Counted from the first letter of the stretch, positions 15,490-22,721 are shown. The stretch is 23,020 bases of DNA from CAYVBE01 sp964572825 (GCA_964572825.1 CAZNGS010000065.1:1-23020), one strand, 5' to 3'. Program-made: numbers and translations. Notes: generated from the sequence alone by a model not told the origin.

Positions 15490-15851
15490 AGGTCTGGAAA
15501 GGGAGAAGGTGAATCGCGCGGGCAGTTCGCGAGGCGGCTGTGAAACCCGATGGCTGCGTTGTGCGCACCCCGCAGGTGCGGGGTGTCGCATCCCGGCGGG
15601 ACTCGGGGTTCGGCCTGGCGGTCCGTTTGCTCCCGAGGCTCGCAAGCCGGGTTGTGGGCGCTCAGCGTGGCATTCCGCCACGTCCCCGGGCCTCTCGCTC
15701 GCCCTCGTGATGAACGAGCTCCGGTAAGGGCCCCTTACGCATCGCGTTGGCCAAGGTATTGCCGAAATCCAGTCCGGGGCCACGGTCGCGTTCTTTCGCT
15801 GCACGGGGCCTCGCGCGCCGGGGAGGCAGTCCATGGTTGTCTCGAGGTAGG
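15490..15851 (+). promoter_or_regulatory. Long structured 5' leader, possible cobalamin-type riboswitch
   Basis: About 355 nt without a normal gene lie between a promoter and a B12-linked gene. They contain strong hairpins: CACCCCGC-AGGT-GCGGGGTG (15566-15585), CGTGGC-ATTCC-GCCACG, and the near-palindrome GTAAGGGCCCCTTAC around 15725-15739. Near the 5' end, GGGAGAAGGTGAATC and later GGCGGCTGTGAA loosely resemble the GGGAA-GGTG and CNRCTGTNA blocks of cobalamin riboswitches, and AAGCCGGG near 15643 loosely resembles the start of a B12 box. The rest of the B12 box (GACCTGCC) is not there. I rate the riboswitch as a hypothesis only; the structured leader itself is well supported. The end carries a five-codon frame (15833-15850). 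Confidence 0.3.
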
Positions 15852-15854
15852 ATG

Positions 15855-16553
15855 ATGGAGATTCTCACCGAGATTCCGTTCAGCCTGGAGGCCGCAAAGC
15901 TCCAGGAGCGGCTGCATATTGACCCGGATGGCGATGACGCCCGCGAGTTTCGGGAGTTGCTCGATGAGGTGTCGCGTGTGGCCCGGCCGAAGGCGCTCTA
16001 CAGGGAATGCTACGTGGAGGAAAGAGGCCGGGACACCGTAACGCTGGAGGGGGTGACGTTCACCAGCCCGGCTCTGCGCGCCAACCTCGACGGCGTGCAC
16101 CGCGTCTTTCCTTACGTGGCAACGTGCGGTACCGAGGTGGACGGCCTCCAACCAGTGGACGGGGACTTGTTGAAACAGTACTGGCTCGACACCGTCAAGG
16201 CCGAACTGCTCGATGTCAGCACCACGTATTTCCAAGCCCACCTTGAGCGCAAGTACGCGCCGGGGAAAGTTGCGGACATGAATCCGGGATCGGCGGACGC
16301 CGCTGTGTGGCCGATCGAGCAGCAGCGTCTGCTCTTCTCGCTTTTCGGCAACGTGGAGGAGTTGATCGGGGTGAAGTTGACGGACAGTTCCCTGATGATT
16401 CCCAACAAGAGCGTCTCCGGCGTACGATTCCCCACGGAGATTGATTTCCGAAGCTGCCAGTTGTGCCACCGGGAAAACTGCCCCTCCAGGAGCGCCCCCT
16501 TCGATCCGGACTTGTGGGAATCCCTCCACCGCGGCGGGGAATCGGCAGGATAG
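15855..16553 (+). CDS. Vitamin B12-dependent methionine synthase activation domain-like protein
   Basis: The 232-aa protein resembles a free-standing MetH activation domain. Family landmarks are the NPGSADAAVWPIEQQRLLFSLFG block (about 143-165), the SLMIPNKSVSGVRFP segment (179-193), which corresponds to the S-adenosylmethionine and cobalamin contacts, and FPYVATCGTEVD (85-96). The C-terminal SCQLCHRENCPSR supplies Cys201, Cys204 and Cys209, a CxxCxxxxC cluster that could hold an iron-sulfur centre. In MetH the domain supports reductive remethylation of cob(II)alamin; free versions probably reactivate a corrinoid protein. Start: ATG 15852 and ATG 15855 are adjacent, and 15855 gives better spacing (7 nt) from GAGG. 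The frame is open further upstream but there it crosses the leader. An amidohydrolase gene follows after 41 nt. No corrinoid protein or methyltransferase is visible in the window. Confidence 0.85.
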   Translation: MEILTEIPFSLEAAKLQERLHIDPDGDDAREFRELLDEVSRVARPKALYRECYVEERGRDTVTLEGVTFTSPALRANLDGVHRVFPYVATCGTEVDGLQPVDGDLLKQYWLDTVKAELLDVSTTYFQAHLERKYAPGKVADMNPGSADAAVWPIEQQRLLFSLFGNVEELIGVKLTDSSLMIPNKSVSGVRFPTEIDFRSCQLCHRENCPSRSAPFDPDLWESLHRGGESAG

Positions 16554-16594
16554 CCGCTTCGATGTGAGGGTGCCTGTGAACGCGGAGGCCCAGC

Positions 16595-17401
16595 ATGCGA
16601 ATCGTTGACTGCCACGTGCACGTGCGGGGAGAGGTGCAGGACCCCGCCGAAGTGCTGAAGGCCATGGACGAAAACGGCGTGGACCGGATGATCGTCATAT
16701 CGCCGGCCGAGCGGAAGTCGCTCCAGCGCACCCGTGAGAACCTGGAGATGACCAGGCGGCTCTTCGAGTTCGCCCCCGACCGGCTCAGCGGCCTGGCACG
16801 CGTCGAACCCACGATACCCGGCATGAGGGACCTGGCCCGGCGGGCGCTGACCGAGATGGGTTTCGTGGGCATCAAGATCATCCCGGATCACTGGTATGCC
16901 TGCGAGGAACGGCTGGAGCCCTTCTGGGAGGCGATGAACGAACTCGGCGCGAGTATCCTCTTCCACACCGGCATCCTTTACGGCTTTGACGATGGGTCAC
17001 GGTTCTGCAAACCGCTCTACCTGGAGAAACTGCTCCACTACCCGCGAATCCGCTTCTCCATGGCGCACATTTCCTGGCCGTGGTGCGACGAGTGCCTGGC
17101 CGTGATGGGTCGTATGCGGGCGGGCCGCGACTACGACGAGGACCGGTGGCAGAGCTACATTGACATCACCCCCGGTCCGCCGCCGTATATCCGCAAACAG
17201 GCGTTTGCGAACGCGCTGGACTTCGTCGGCCCGCAGCGCATGCTGCTGGGCACGGACGGCTCGGTGCCCGGCGACCTGTCCCATCAGAAGAGAAACCTGG
17301 ACAGCTACCTGCGCATCTTCGATGAACTGGACCTGGAGAAGGCCGTCCGGGCACGGGTCCTCTCCGGAACGGCGGAGGAGTTGTTCCCGTCCAAAGCATA
17401 A
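16595..17401 (+). CDS. Amidohydrolase 2 (TIM-barrel metal-dependent hydrolase/decarboxylase) family protein
   Basis: The 268-aa product has the amidohydrolase metal ligands in order: VDCHVHV with His7 and His9 on strand 1, LFHTG with His124, MAHISWPW with His158 and LLGTDGS with Asp221 near the end. GIKIIPDHWY gives the Lys-bearing strand. The family hydrolyses or decarboxylates small cyclic and aromatic compounds. The IKIIPDHW and ISWPWCDECLAV signatures are family-2-like, but I cannot assign a substrate. Start is ATG 16595 with GGAGG 7 nt upstream. It lies 41 nt after the B12-linked gene on the same strand and is closed by a strong terminator, so the two form a unit. Soluble, cytoplasmic. 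Confidence 0.88.
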   Translation: MRIVDCHVHVRGEVQDPAEVLKAMDENGVDRMIVISPAERKSLQRTRENLEMTRRLFEFAPDRLSGLARVEPTIPGMRDLARRALTEMGFVGIKIIPDHWYACEERLEPFWEAMNELGASILFHTGILYGFDDGSRFCKPLYLEKLLHYPRIRFSMAHISWPWCDECLAVMGRMRAGRDYDEDRWQSYIDITPGPPPYIRKQAFANALDFVGPQRMLLGTDGSVPGDLSHQKRNLDSYLRIFDELDLEKAVRARVLSGTAEELFPSKA

Positions 17402-17403
17402 GC

Positions 17404-17437
17404 GGTGCGCATCCCTTTCAGGGAAGCGCGCCTTTTT
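17404..17437 (+). terminator. Rho-independent terminator after the amidohydrolase gene
   Basis: Stem GGTGCGC/GCGCGCC (17404-17410 and 17426-17432, one G-U) encloses an inner stem TCCCT/AGGGA with loop TTC, followed at once by TTTTT (17433-17437). It starts three bases after the stop codon. This is the clearest intrinsic terminator in the window. Confidence 0.85.
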
Positions 17438-17464
17438 CCCCTTCCCATCTGTCCCAGGGCAGGT

Positions 17465-17600
17465 CGCCTTCGGCGCCCAACCCCGGGCTGGTATGCTGTA
17501 CGCCTTTCAGGCGAAACGGCATCACGGCGGCCGTCGGCTGCGTCCGTTTTCCCCCGCCGGGGCAGGGCTCCGTGACAAAAAGCATTCCCTGAAAGGAATG
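17465..17600. repeat. Cluster of small hairpins with a shared CTTTCAG core
   Basis: CGCC-TTC-GGCG (17465-17475), CGCC-TTTCA-GGCG (17501-17513) and CATTCC-CTGAAA-GGAATG (17583-17600) lie within 140 bases. The last two, and the terminator at 17404, contain CTTTCAG or its complement. They resemble a family of short interspersed stem-loops. No reading frame here is credible. Confidence 0.45.
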
Positions 17601-17717
17601 GGCAACCGCCCAAACGCCCGGTCCTTCTCAGCCAAAACGGAACCCGTCTCTCATGTCACGTTCCATACACAAGACATTTCCATCAGCAGTCACGCGCATT
17701 CCGGGGTTACCTCTTTT

Positions 17718-17753
17718 TCGTTCTCTGCGTCCTCCGCGTCTCCGCGGTAAGGT
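17718..17753. repeat. Short periodic TCTGCGTC/TCCGCGTC/TCCGCGG repeat
   Basis: The stretch TCTGCGTCC-TCCGCGTC-TCCGCGGTAA repeats a GCG core about every eight to nine bases, after a T-rich run. Very similar intergenic motifs of the form 'CTGCGT...CTGCGT...TGCGGT' recur in many bacterial genomes, from memory. No function is known to me. It lies just beyond the 3' end of the psiE-type gene. Confidence 0.45.
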
Positions 17754-17769
17754 CTTTCGGCAGAACACC

Positions 17770-18249
17770 TCAGTCTTCCGTCAAGGCCTGTTCCGGGTTG
17801 CGCACGTCTCCCCCTTTCCGGTAGGCCAGCCGCAGGAAGAAGAACCCCGCCGCCAGTGCCAGGATGATGGCCGCGATCCCGTAGAGCACGGGCGCGTCCA
17901 TGTGCTTGACGTCCAGCAGGATGACCTTCCGGGCGATGGCGATCATGGCCACCAGGAAGACCACCTCCACGTGCAACTGCTCCTTTGACAGGTAGGTCTT
18001 GATGGTCTCCAGCAGCTCCAGCCCGATCAGCACCATGAAGACGAACCCGAAGATGTCGGTCACCTCGTCCACTTCCAGGATCAAGAACGGCTCGCTGAGC
18101 AGTCTCTCGACGAGCTTCAAGCCCAGATCGATGGTGGCGACCAGGATGGCCAGCATCATGATGGCCAGAAGCACGATGGTGACGACATGCTCGAAGCGCT
18201 GCACGACTTTCATCACGAGACGCTGCTCGGCCGGGCTTCCCTCACTCAC
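17770..18249 (-). CDS. PsiE family (phosphate-starvation-inducible E) membrane protein
   Basis: The 159-aa product has four predicted membrane helices (IVLLAIMMLAILVATIDLGL; FGFVFMVLIGLELLETI; VVFLVAMIAIARKVILLD; LYGIAAIILALAAGFFFL). It contains the PsiE signature around LIGLELLETIKTYL and HVEVVFLVAMIAIARKVILLD. Molecular function is unknown; E. coli psiE responds to phosphate starvation. GTG 18249 lies inside the end of the upstream channel gene (8-base overlap), so translation is coupled. No Pho-box-like repeat was evident. It ends toward the hairpin-rich spacer and meets the amidohydrolase gene convergently. Confidence 0.9.
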   Translation of the reverse strand: MSEGSPAEQRLVMKVVQRFEHVVTIVLLAIMMLAILVATIDLGLKLVERLLSEPFLILEVDEVTDIFGFVFMVLIGLELLETIKTYLSKEQLHVEVVFLVAMIAIARKVILLDVKHMDAPVLYGIAAIILALAAGFFFLRLAYRKGGDVRNPEQALTED

Positions 18250-19093
18250 CGTTCGCCTCCAATCGTTCCAGGACCTTTGACTTCTTCGCCACGAAAGGAT
18301 TGCTGCGCAACGCCCGGGAGAAGAGGTAGGGATACCGCCTCTGCATGTGCTGCATGTAGCGCAGCCACTGCCCGACCAGCCGCCCGTAGGCGCGCTCGGC
18401 GTCGCCCATGATGTGCCCCCGGTGCATGCGGAGCACGCTGGAAAGGTCCTTCTCCGCCTCCAGCTCGTCCACCAGGTGGAAGACCGCCCAGAGCACGTCC
18501 GTGAAGGCTTCGTGCTCCAGCACGGCCGAGTTCTCCAGCAGCCCCACGATGAAGGCCCGTTTGCCCTTGAGCAGCCGGGCTACCTCCATCAGGCTCAACT
18601 GCTCCGCATCGAGTTCGTAGGTGCGTTGCTCCAGCCGGGCCCGCACCCGGGCGAAATCCTCCTCCGTCCAGTCGCTCTCGACCGACATGATGTCCCCGAT
18701 CTCCCCGCGCCGGGGGTCGGCGTCGGAGAAAACGGTCAGCAGCGCGGTGCCGACCTCGCTGAAGAAGAGCCCGATCACCATGTTGAGCTTCTCATGGCGG
18801 CTCTCCTGAGCGCGCCGCGCGATCAGCAGCTCCGTGGCGCTGGCGATGACCCCCAGGAAGGTTCCCACCCCCAGGACGATCACCACCGTGGCCACGACCC
18901 GGCCGGCCGGCGTGGCGGGGCTGATGTCGCCGTAGCCCACGGTGGCCATGGTCACGATGATGAAATAGAGGGACTCGGAGAACGCCATGTCCTCCAGAAC
19001 CATAAAGGCCGTCGTCCCGCCCACCAGGGCGACCACGAAAATCACCAGGTAGAGCAGGAATCGAAACCGGACAGTTTTGACGGTCTGCGGCAT
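18242..19093 (-). CDS. Two-TM potassium channel-like protein with unassigned C-terminal domain
   Basis: ATG 19093 is preceded by GAGG with 5-nt spacing; the frame stays open upstream to 19336, but that part looks non-coding. The 283-aa protein has TM1 (about 11-32), a pore helix and the perfect selectivity filter TVGYGD (51-56), then TM2 (about 66-89), the layout of 2TM K+ channels. The roughly 190 C-terminal residues are charged and helical and are not an RCK domain: no Rossmann GxGxxG is present. They include LEQRTYELDAEQLSLMEVARLL and RRYPYLFSRALRSNPF and match no family I know; they may act as a sensor or a tetramer scaffold. Overlap with the psiE-type gene suggests the two proteins work together. 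Confidence 0.85.
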   Translation of the reverse strand: MPQTVKTVRFRFLLYLVIFVVALVGGTTAFMVLEDMAFSESLYFIIVTMATVGYGDISPATPAGRVVATVVIVLGVGTFLGVIASATELLIARRAQESRHEKLNMVIGLFFSEVGTALLTVFSDADPRRGEIGDIMSVESDWTEEDFARVRARLEQRTYELDAEQLSLMEVARLLKGKRAFIVGLLENSAVLEHEAFTDVLWAVFHLVDELEAEKDLSSVLRMHRGHIMGDAERAYGRLVGQWLRYMQHMQRRYPYLFSRALRSNPFVAKKSKVLERLEANGE

Positions 19094-19570
19094 GGAAGCC
19101 TCGCTCCCAGGTGCGTCTATCCCCGCGAGGCTCCATTGTAGCGCCCCCGCCGGGGCCTTTACCAGCTTCTGAATGCGCGGCGCGGGCCATTGAACGATCC
19201 AATTCTTGCTATGGTTTGTGCACCGCGCGTGCCGCTTTCCCTGTTCGTCCGCGGACGGCCGGAATGCTGACGATTCACTGTTCGGCGTGTAACACAGGCG
19301 CCTGCCGGCCGAAGGAGGGTCCCCGCCGGACCTCATCCTCCGGCGGGGACGCTATATGTCAGCGCAAGCCGAGGCGCTGAGGGAACGCCGGCTCAACTAT
19401 CCGAACTGAGGGCAGGGCTTCCTTCTCCCCCCGCCTGCACCGCCCTCCCGGCCGCCAGGCAAAACAGGGCGCAGATCGCGCTCCTCGCAATCGCGCCCGA
19501 CCGCATCCTTCTCAACTCCTTCGCCTTGGTCCCCCGCAGGCATCGGGCCGGGCCGCGGGGGCGGGCGGCG
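19094..19570. other. Gene-free interval between the channel and flavoprotein genes
   Basis: About 477 bases without a credible gene. It should hold the channel operon promoter; a TACAAT at 19140-19135 (minus) has no good -35. The main feature is a perfect 12-base inverted repeat at 19319-19350. Near the flavoprotein end there are overlapping GCGCGAT elements but no T-run terminator. Confidence 0.5.
19319..19350. repeat. Perfect 12-bp inverted repeat with 8-base loop
   Basis: GTCCCCGCCGGA (19319-19330) and its exact reverse complement TCCGGCGGGGAC (19339-19350) flank CCTCATCC. There is no T-run on either side, so a standard intrinsic terminator is not indicated. It could still stop transcription from the flavoprotein gene, which ends 220 bases away on the same minus strand, or bind a dimeric protein. 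Confidence 0.7.
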
Positions 19571-20920
19571 TCAGAGGCTGGCGCCCATTTCCTTCAGCTT
19601 CTGCTGGATGAGGTGGTAGTCCAGGTCGCGGGGCTGTGTGTCCTGCTGAGCGCACAGCGCCGCCGCCGCGCCCGCGCCCTGCCCGATGCTGATCATGTTG
19701 CCCATGCTCTTGCCGCCGTAGTGGCCCAGCATGGTGGCCGAGCTGCAGCGTCCCGCCACCAGCAGGCCGTCCACCTCGCGCGGCAGCAGGGAGCGATACG
19801 GGAAGAGAGACCCCTGCTTGATGGCCGTGTAGGGCCGCTTCTTGCCCACCGGATCGCTGCCGCCGTACTTGCTGGCCACTGCGTCGTCGAAGTCCGTCCC
19901 TTCCATGACGTCTTCGTTATTGAACCGGTACACGCCCACCAGGCGGCGAGTGTCCCTGGCCATGGCGTAGCCCCCGGTGCGCATCAGGTGGGCTTCCTCC
20001 AGCCCGGGGATCTGCTTCTCCCGCGCGAAGCGCACGAACTCGATGGCCTGGTCGATGGCCATCTTCTCGACCAGCGTCCGGGTGGCGCTCTTCGAGCAGT
20101 CGAGCTTCAGGTCCAGCGAGGTGCCGTTATTGATCGATACCACGCCGGGGATGGTCGTTCGGTTGAAGCCCATCCAGGCGGGCAGGTTCCAGCCCTTTTG
20201 GCGGTATTCGGCCAGCAGTCGATTGACCGCTTCGTACTGGTGACGGTCCAGCTCGACGTCGCCCGACAACCAGTCGAACAGCCGCTCGCAGTCCACGTTG
20301 CACAGGGCCCAGGCCACGGTCACCGGCGGGCGCCAGCCGGTCTCGGGGTCCCCCTCGGTCTCCATCTCGCAGCCGGCGCGATAGGCCACGTCGCCGTCTC
20401 CGGTGGCGTCGATGACGACCTTGCCACGGTAGGTCACCCGGCCCTCCTTGGCGGCGACGATGACGCCGGTCACCGTCTCGTCCTCCTTGACCACGTCCAC
20501 CACCGGGCTGTAGAGCTGATAGTCGATCTCATACCTCTCGAACAGGTCGAAGAGGACCTTCTTGAGGTATTCGGGGTGGACGTTGAGGTTCCCGCCGCTG
20601 CCCGGCGCGTTGGGGTCGCGGTGGCCGGGGCGGGAGGCGTCTTCGCCCCAGCTCCGGATGGCGTCGACGAGTATCTCGTGCACGCCGCCGCGGCTGGTCT
20701 CCTGGTTATCCTTGAATATCCAGTTAATCTCCATCCACATGGCGGCCGTGGCGGTGCCGCCGAACTGGCTCCGCGCCTCCAGGATGAGCGTGCGGGCGCC
20801 GTTGATGGCCGATCCGAGCGCCGCCCCGATGGCTGCCGGCCCGCCCCCCGCCACGATCACGTCGTACACCTGGTTCTGCTTCGGCATGCGTTCGTAAAGC
20901 CTGTCCGTCGAGGTGCTCAT
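19571..20920 (-). CDS. FAD-dependent oxidoreductase (FAD_oxidored family)
   Basis: The 449-aa product begins with a Rossmann FAD fold: YDVIVAGGGPAAIGAALGSA (about 19-38) and ILEARSQFGGTATAAMW (46-62). Family blocks follow: VVIDATGDGDVAYRAGC, LLPREVDGLLVAGRCSSATMLGHYGGKSMGNMISIGQGAGAAAALCA. It is the same family as the second unit of the flavoprotein at 2864-5677, but lacks the first Rossmann unit and HEAT-like tail. The family includes oxidoreductases of sugars and other small molecules with few tested members. ATG 20920 has AAGGAG about 7 nt upstream. A 7-bp hairpin lies 54-75 bases upstream. No signal peptide; likely cytoplasmic. Confidence 0.9.
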   Translation of the reverse strand: MSTSTDRLYERMPKQNQVYDVIVAGGGPAAIGAALGSAINGARTLILEARSQFGGTATAAMWMEINWIFKDNQETSRGGVHEILVDAIRSWGEDASRPGHRDPNAPGSGGNLNVHPEYLKKVLFDLFERYEIDYQLYSPVVDVVKEDETVTGVIVAAKEGRVTYRGKVVIDATGDGDVAYRAGCEMETEGDPETGWRPPVTVAWALCNVDCERLFDWLSGDVELDRHQYEAVNRLLAEYRQKGWNLPAWMGFNRTTIPGVVSINNGTSLDLKLDCSKSATRTLVEKMAIDQAIEFVRFAREKQIPGLEEAHLMRTGGYAMARDTRRLVGVYRFNNEDVMEGTDFDDAVASKYGGSDPVGKKRPYTAIKQGSLFPYRSLLPREVDGLLVAGRCSSATMLGHYGGKSMGNMISIGQGAGAAAALCAQQDTQPRDLDYHLIQQKLKEMGASL

Positions 20921-20973
20921 CGGACACTCCTTCCTGCTCTCAGTCGTCCTTCGACGCTACTCCAAAAAGGGTA

Positions 20974-20995
20974 GGTGAGGGGTCCTGGCCTCACC
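20974..20995. repeat. Inverted repeat upstream of the second flavoprotein gene
   Basis: GGTGAGG (20974-20980) and CCTCACC (20989-20995) surround an eight-base spacer. It sits 54 bases upstream of ATG 20920 on the minus strand, a position where an operator or leader hairpin would act. Too short to be conclusive. Confidence 0.3.
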
Positions 20996-21085
20996 AATCT
21001 CCCGCTTTCCGCCGGTCTCAAAAGAATAACGCGGTTGGGCGGTCCACGCCAGCGCGAGCATCCACTGCACGCTGCCCGGACCGGC

Positions 21086-21532
21086 CTAATTCTTCAGGTC
21101 GAGCACGGGCGAATCCGGGAAGGCGTCTATCCGGTCGATCTCGATCACGTTGTCCTTCACCGATATGATCTTGCACCGGCTCACGGCGGTCAGGTTTGGC
21201 CGCACCGGGGCGTGAGTGGCGAAGACCCCGCGGATGGGCTTGTCCCGGTTGCCCTGGGGGTGGACCTGCAGGATGGACCGTTTCTCCGGGGTGTCGTTGC
21301 GGTCGAACCAGTAGAGCACCATGACGTTGGGAAACCGCTGCAGCCCCAGCAACGCGGGCTCGTATTTTTCCTTCAGCACGATGAAGGTTCGGCCCCCCTC
21401 CTTCACCACCTTGCCGATGGGGTGGAGCGTGTAGGTCTGCTCCAGCACGTCCTCCCCGGTTTCGGGGCGCGCAGGCTGAGCGCTGCAGCCAACCAATGCC
21501 AGAAAACACAGTGCAATCGCGAGTCGTTCCAT
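21086..21532 (-). CDS. TrmO/TsaA-like (UPF0066) domain lipoprotein
   Basis: The 148-aa product starts with a lipoprotein signal peptide: Met-Glu-Arg, hydrophobic LAIALCFLALVG, then Cys16 in the lipobox LVGC. The mature part matches the TsaA/TrmO fold: YTLHPIGKVV, FPNVMVLYWFDRND, ILQVHPQGN, RGVFATHAPVRPNLTAVS and DAFPDSPVLDLKN. Intracellular TrmO methylates t6A37 of tRNA, which makes an exported lipid-anchored version odd. ATG 21532 is preceded by GGGGTAGAG; the frame is open upstream into the patatin gene, but the signal peptide fixes the start. A promoter-like TTGAAG-17-TATCCT lies at 21610-21582. The substrate is unknown, and tRNA is unlikely if it is truly exported. Confidence 0.8.
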   Translation of the reverse strand: MERLAIALCFLALVGCSAQPARPETGEDVLEQTYTLHPIGKVVKEGGRTFIVLKEKYEPALLGLQRFPNVMVLYWFDRNDTPEKRSILQVHPQGNRDKPIRGVFATHAPVRPNLTAVSRCKIISVKDNVIEIDRIDAFPDSPVLDLKN

Positions 21533-21581
21533 CTCTACCCCCTGCGAAAAGAAAGCGCCTGTGTCTGTCCGATGGGCGGTC

Positions 21582-21610
21582 AGGATACGGCACGGGCACG
21601 GCGGCTTCAA
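21582..21610 (-). promoter_or_regulatory. Putative promoter for the TrmO-like lipoprotein gene
   Basis: On the minus strand, TTGAAG (21610-21605) overlaps the patatin stop codon, and TATCCT (21587-21582) follows after 17 bases. It would start transcription about 45 nt before the lipoprotein ATG. The gene could also be read from the patatin promoter. Confidence 0.35.
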
Positions 21611-22659
21611 GCACCCGGCGGCCAGAGCCACAGGTCCGGGTCCGACGCAACGGCGCGGCCGTGCTCGATGGCGTGCGCGATGAACTCCGGGGAGAACGCC
21701 GTGCTGTCGTTCGCGGGGCCGTACAGCTCGCGCGGGGCGATGACGTAGATGGGAACGTGCCGTTTGTTGACCTGCTCCAGTCCATCCTCCAGTCGGTCCA
21801 GCGCCACCGACAGGCCGTCCGGCATCCCCTCCTCCGGCCGGGCATCGAGGGCATCGTTGATGGCGCCGGTGAGCTCGTTCCAGGTGAGGGCGCCGCGGAT
21901 ATCGTCGAGGTAGATCTCGTCGGTCAGAATCTCGATCGTCCGTGTGAGCACGTCCAACCCGCTCACCCTGGTGCCCAGCCAGGTATCGGCCCATTCCTCG
22001 TAGGACTGCGGGCACACCGTCGAGTCCGGCAGGCTGTTCCCCTCGCGGACCACGCGGCTGGTCAGCAGCACGTAGATCTCATCGGGCCGGGCGGCGAACG
22101 CGCTGGAGAGCGGGGTGATGTTGCGCACGCCGCCGTCCACCAGCACCTCGCGGGCGCGTTTCAGATCGACGTAGGGGAAAACCACCGGAATGGACGCCGA
22201 TGCCACCAGCTTCTCGATGAAATAGGCGTCCTCGGGCACCCACTCGTGATAGCGCCCGGAGGGCAGGGAGACGGTGCTGACGGCGAAGTCCCGCCCGGAG
22301 TTGCGTAGCGCCCCCGGCGACAAATGGTCCTCGATCAACCGCCTGAGGGGCTTGAGCGAGTAGAGGCTGTCCATGCCGGCCACCAGCCCCGGGAACCCGC
22401 CTCGTTTGGCATAGACACTGTGGTTGCCTTCGATCTTCCGCGTCCATATGCGCTTCAGGTCGCGCACCGCTTGCCGAAGACCCTCCAGGGATTCGTCGCC
22501 CCCGGGCGCCTGCGCGAGAAAGGCCGCGTTCAGCGCTCCGACGCTCACCCCCCGGATGACCTGAAAGTCCAACCCGCCGTGGACGACCAGCTCCTGCAAC
22601 ATCCCCACCTGAAAAGCCCCCCGCGCCCCACCCCCGGCCAGCACAAGCGCTCTCTTCAT
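21607..22659 (-). CDS. Patatin-like phospholipase family protein
   Basis: The 350-aa product has all patatin motifs: the oxyanion loop GGGARG (9-14), the nucleophile elbow G37-V-S39-V-G41, SASIPVVFP (153-161) and the catalytic DGG with Asp175, giving a Ser39-Asp175 dyad. The family hydrolyses acyl chains from phospholipids. There is no signal peptide, so it is cytoplasmic or membrane-associated. The roughly 170-residue C-terminal extension is not assigned; it includes YVLLTSRVV, QSYEEWADTWLGTRVSGLDVLTRTIEILTDEI and IYVIAPRELYG. ATG 22659 has AGGAGG 8 nt upstream and a promoter-like TTGACG-17-TACGCT behind it. Confidence 0.93.
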   Translation of the reverse strand: MKRALVLAGGGARGAFQVGMLQELVVHGGLDFQVIRGVSVGALNAAFLAQAPGGDESLEGLRQAVRDLKRIWTRKIEGNHSVYAKRGGFPGLVAGMDSLYSLKPLRRLIEDHLSPGALRNSGRDFAVSTVSLPSGRYHEWVPEDAYFIEKLVASASIPVVFPYVDLKRAREVLVDGGVRNITPLSSAFAARPDEIYVLLTSRVVREGNSLPDSTVCPQSYEEWADTWLGTRVSGLDVLTRTIEILTDEIYLDDIRGALTWNELTGAINDALDARPEEGMPDGLSVALDRLEDGLEQVNKRHVPIYVIAPRELYGPANDSTAFSPEFIAHAIEHGRAVASDPDLWLWPPGA

Positions 22660-22692
22660 CGTAACATCCTCCTAAGGTCGTGACGCGCAGCC

Positions 22693-22721
22693 AGCGTACG
22701 GAAAGGGTACGAGCTCGTCAA
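22693..22721 (-). promoter_or_regulatory. Sigma70-type promoter for the patatin gene
   Basis: On the minus strand, TTGACG (22721-22716) and TACGCT (22698-22693) are 17 bases apart. Initiation near 22686 gives a short leader containing the AGGAGG site. Confidence 0.5.

Noticed and set aside
17465..17753. CRISPR array in the repeat-rich spacer
   Set aside because: Repeats are only 7-12 bases and unevenly spaced, with no conserved spacer length and no cas genes.
19526..20974. 482-aa plus-strand frame opposite the second flavoprotein
   Set aside because: The minus strand has a Rossmann fold, family blocks and a good ribosome-binding site. The plus frame has none.
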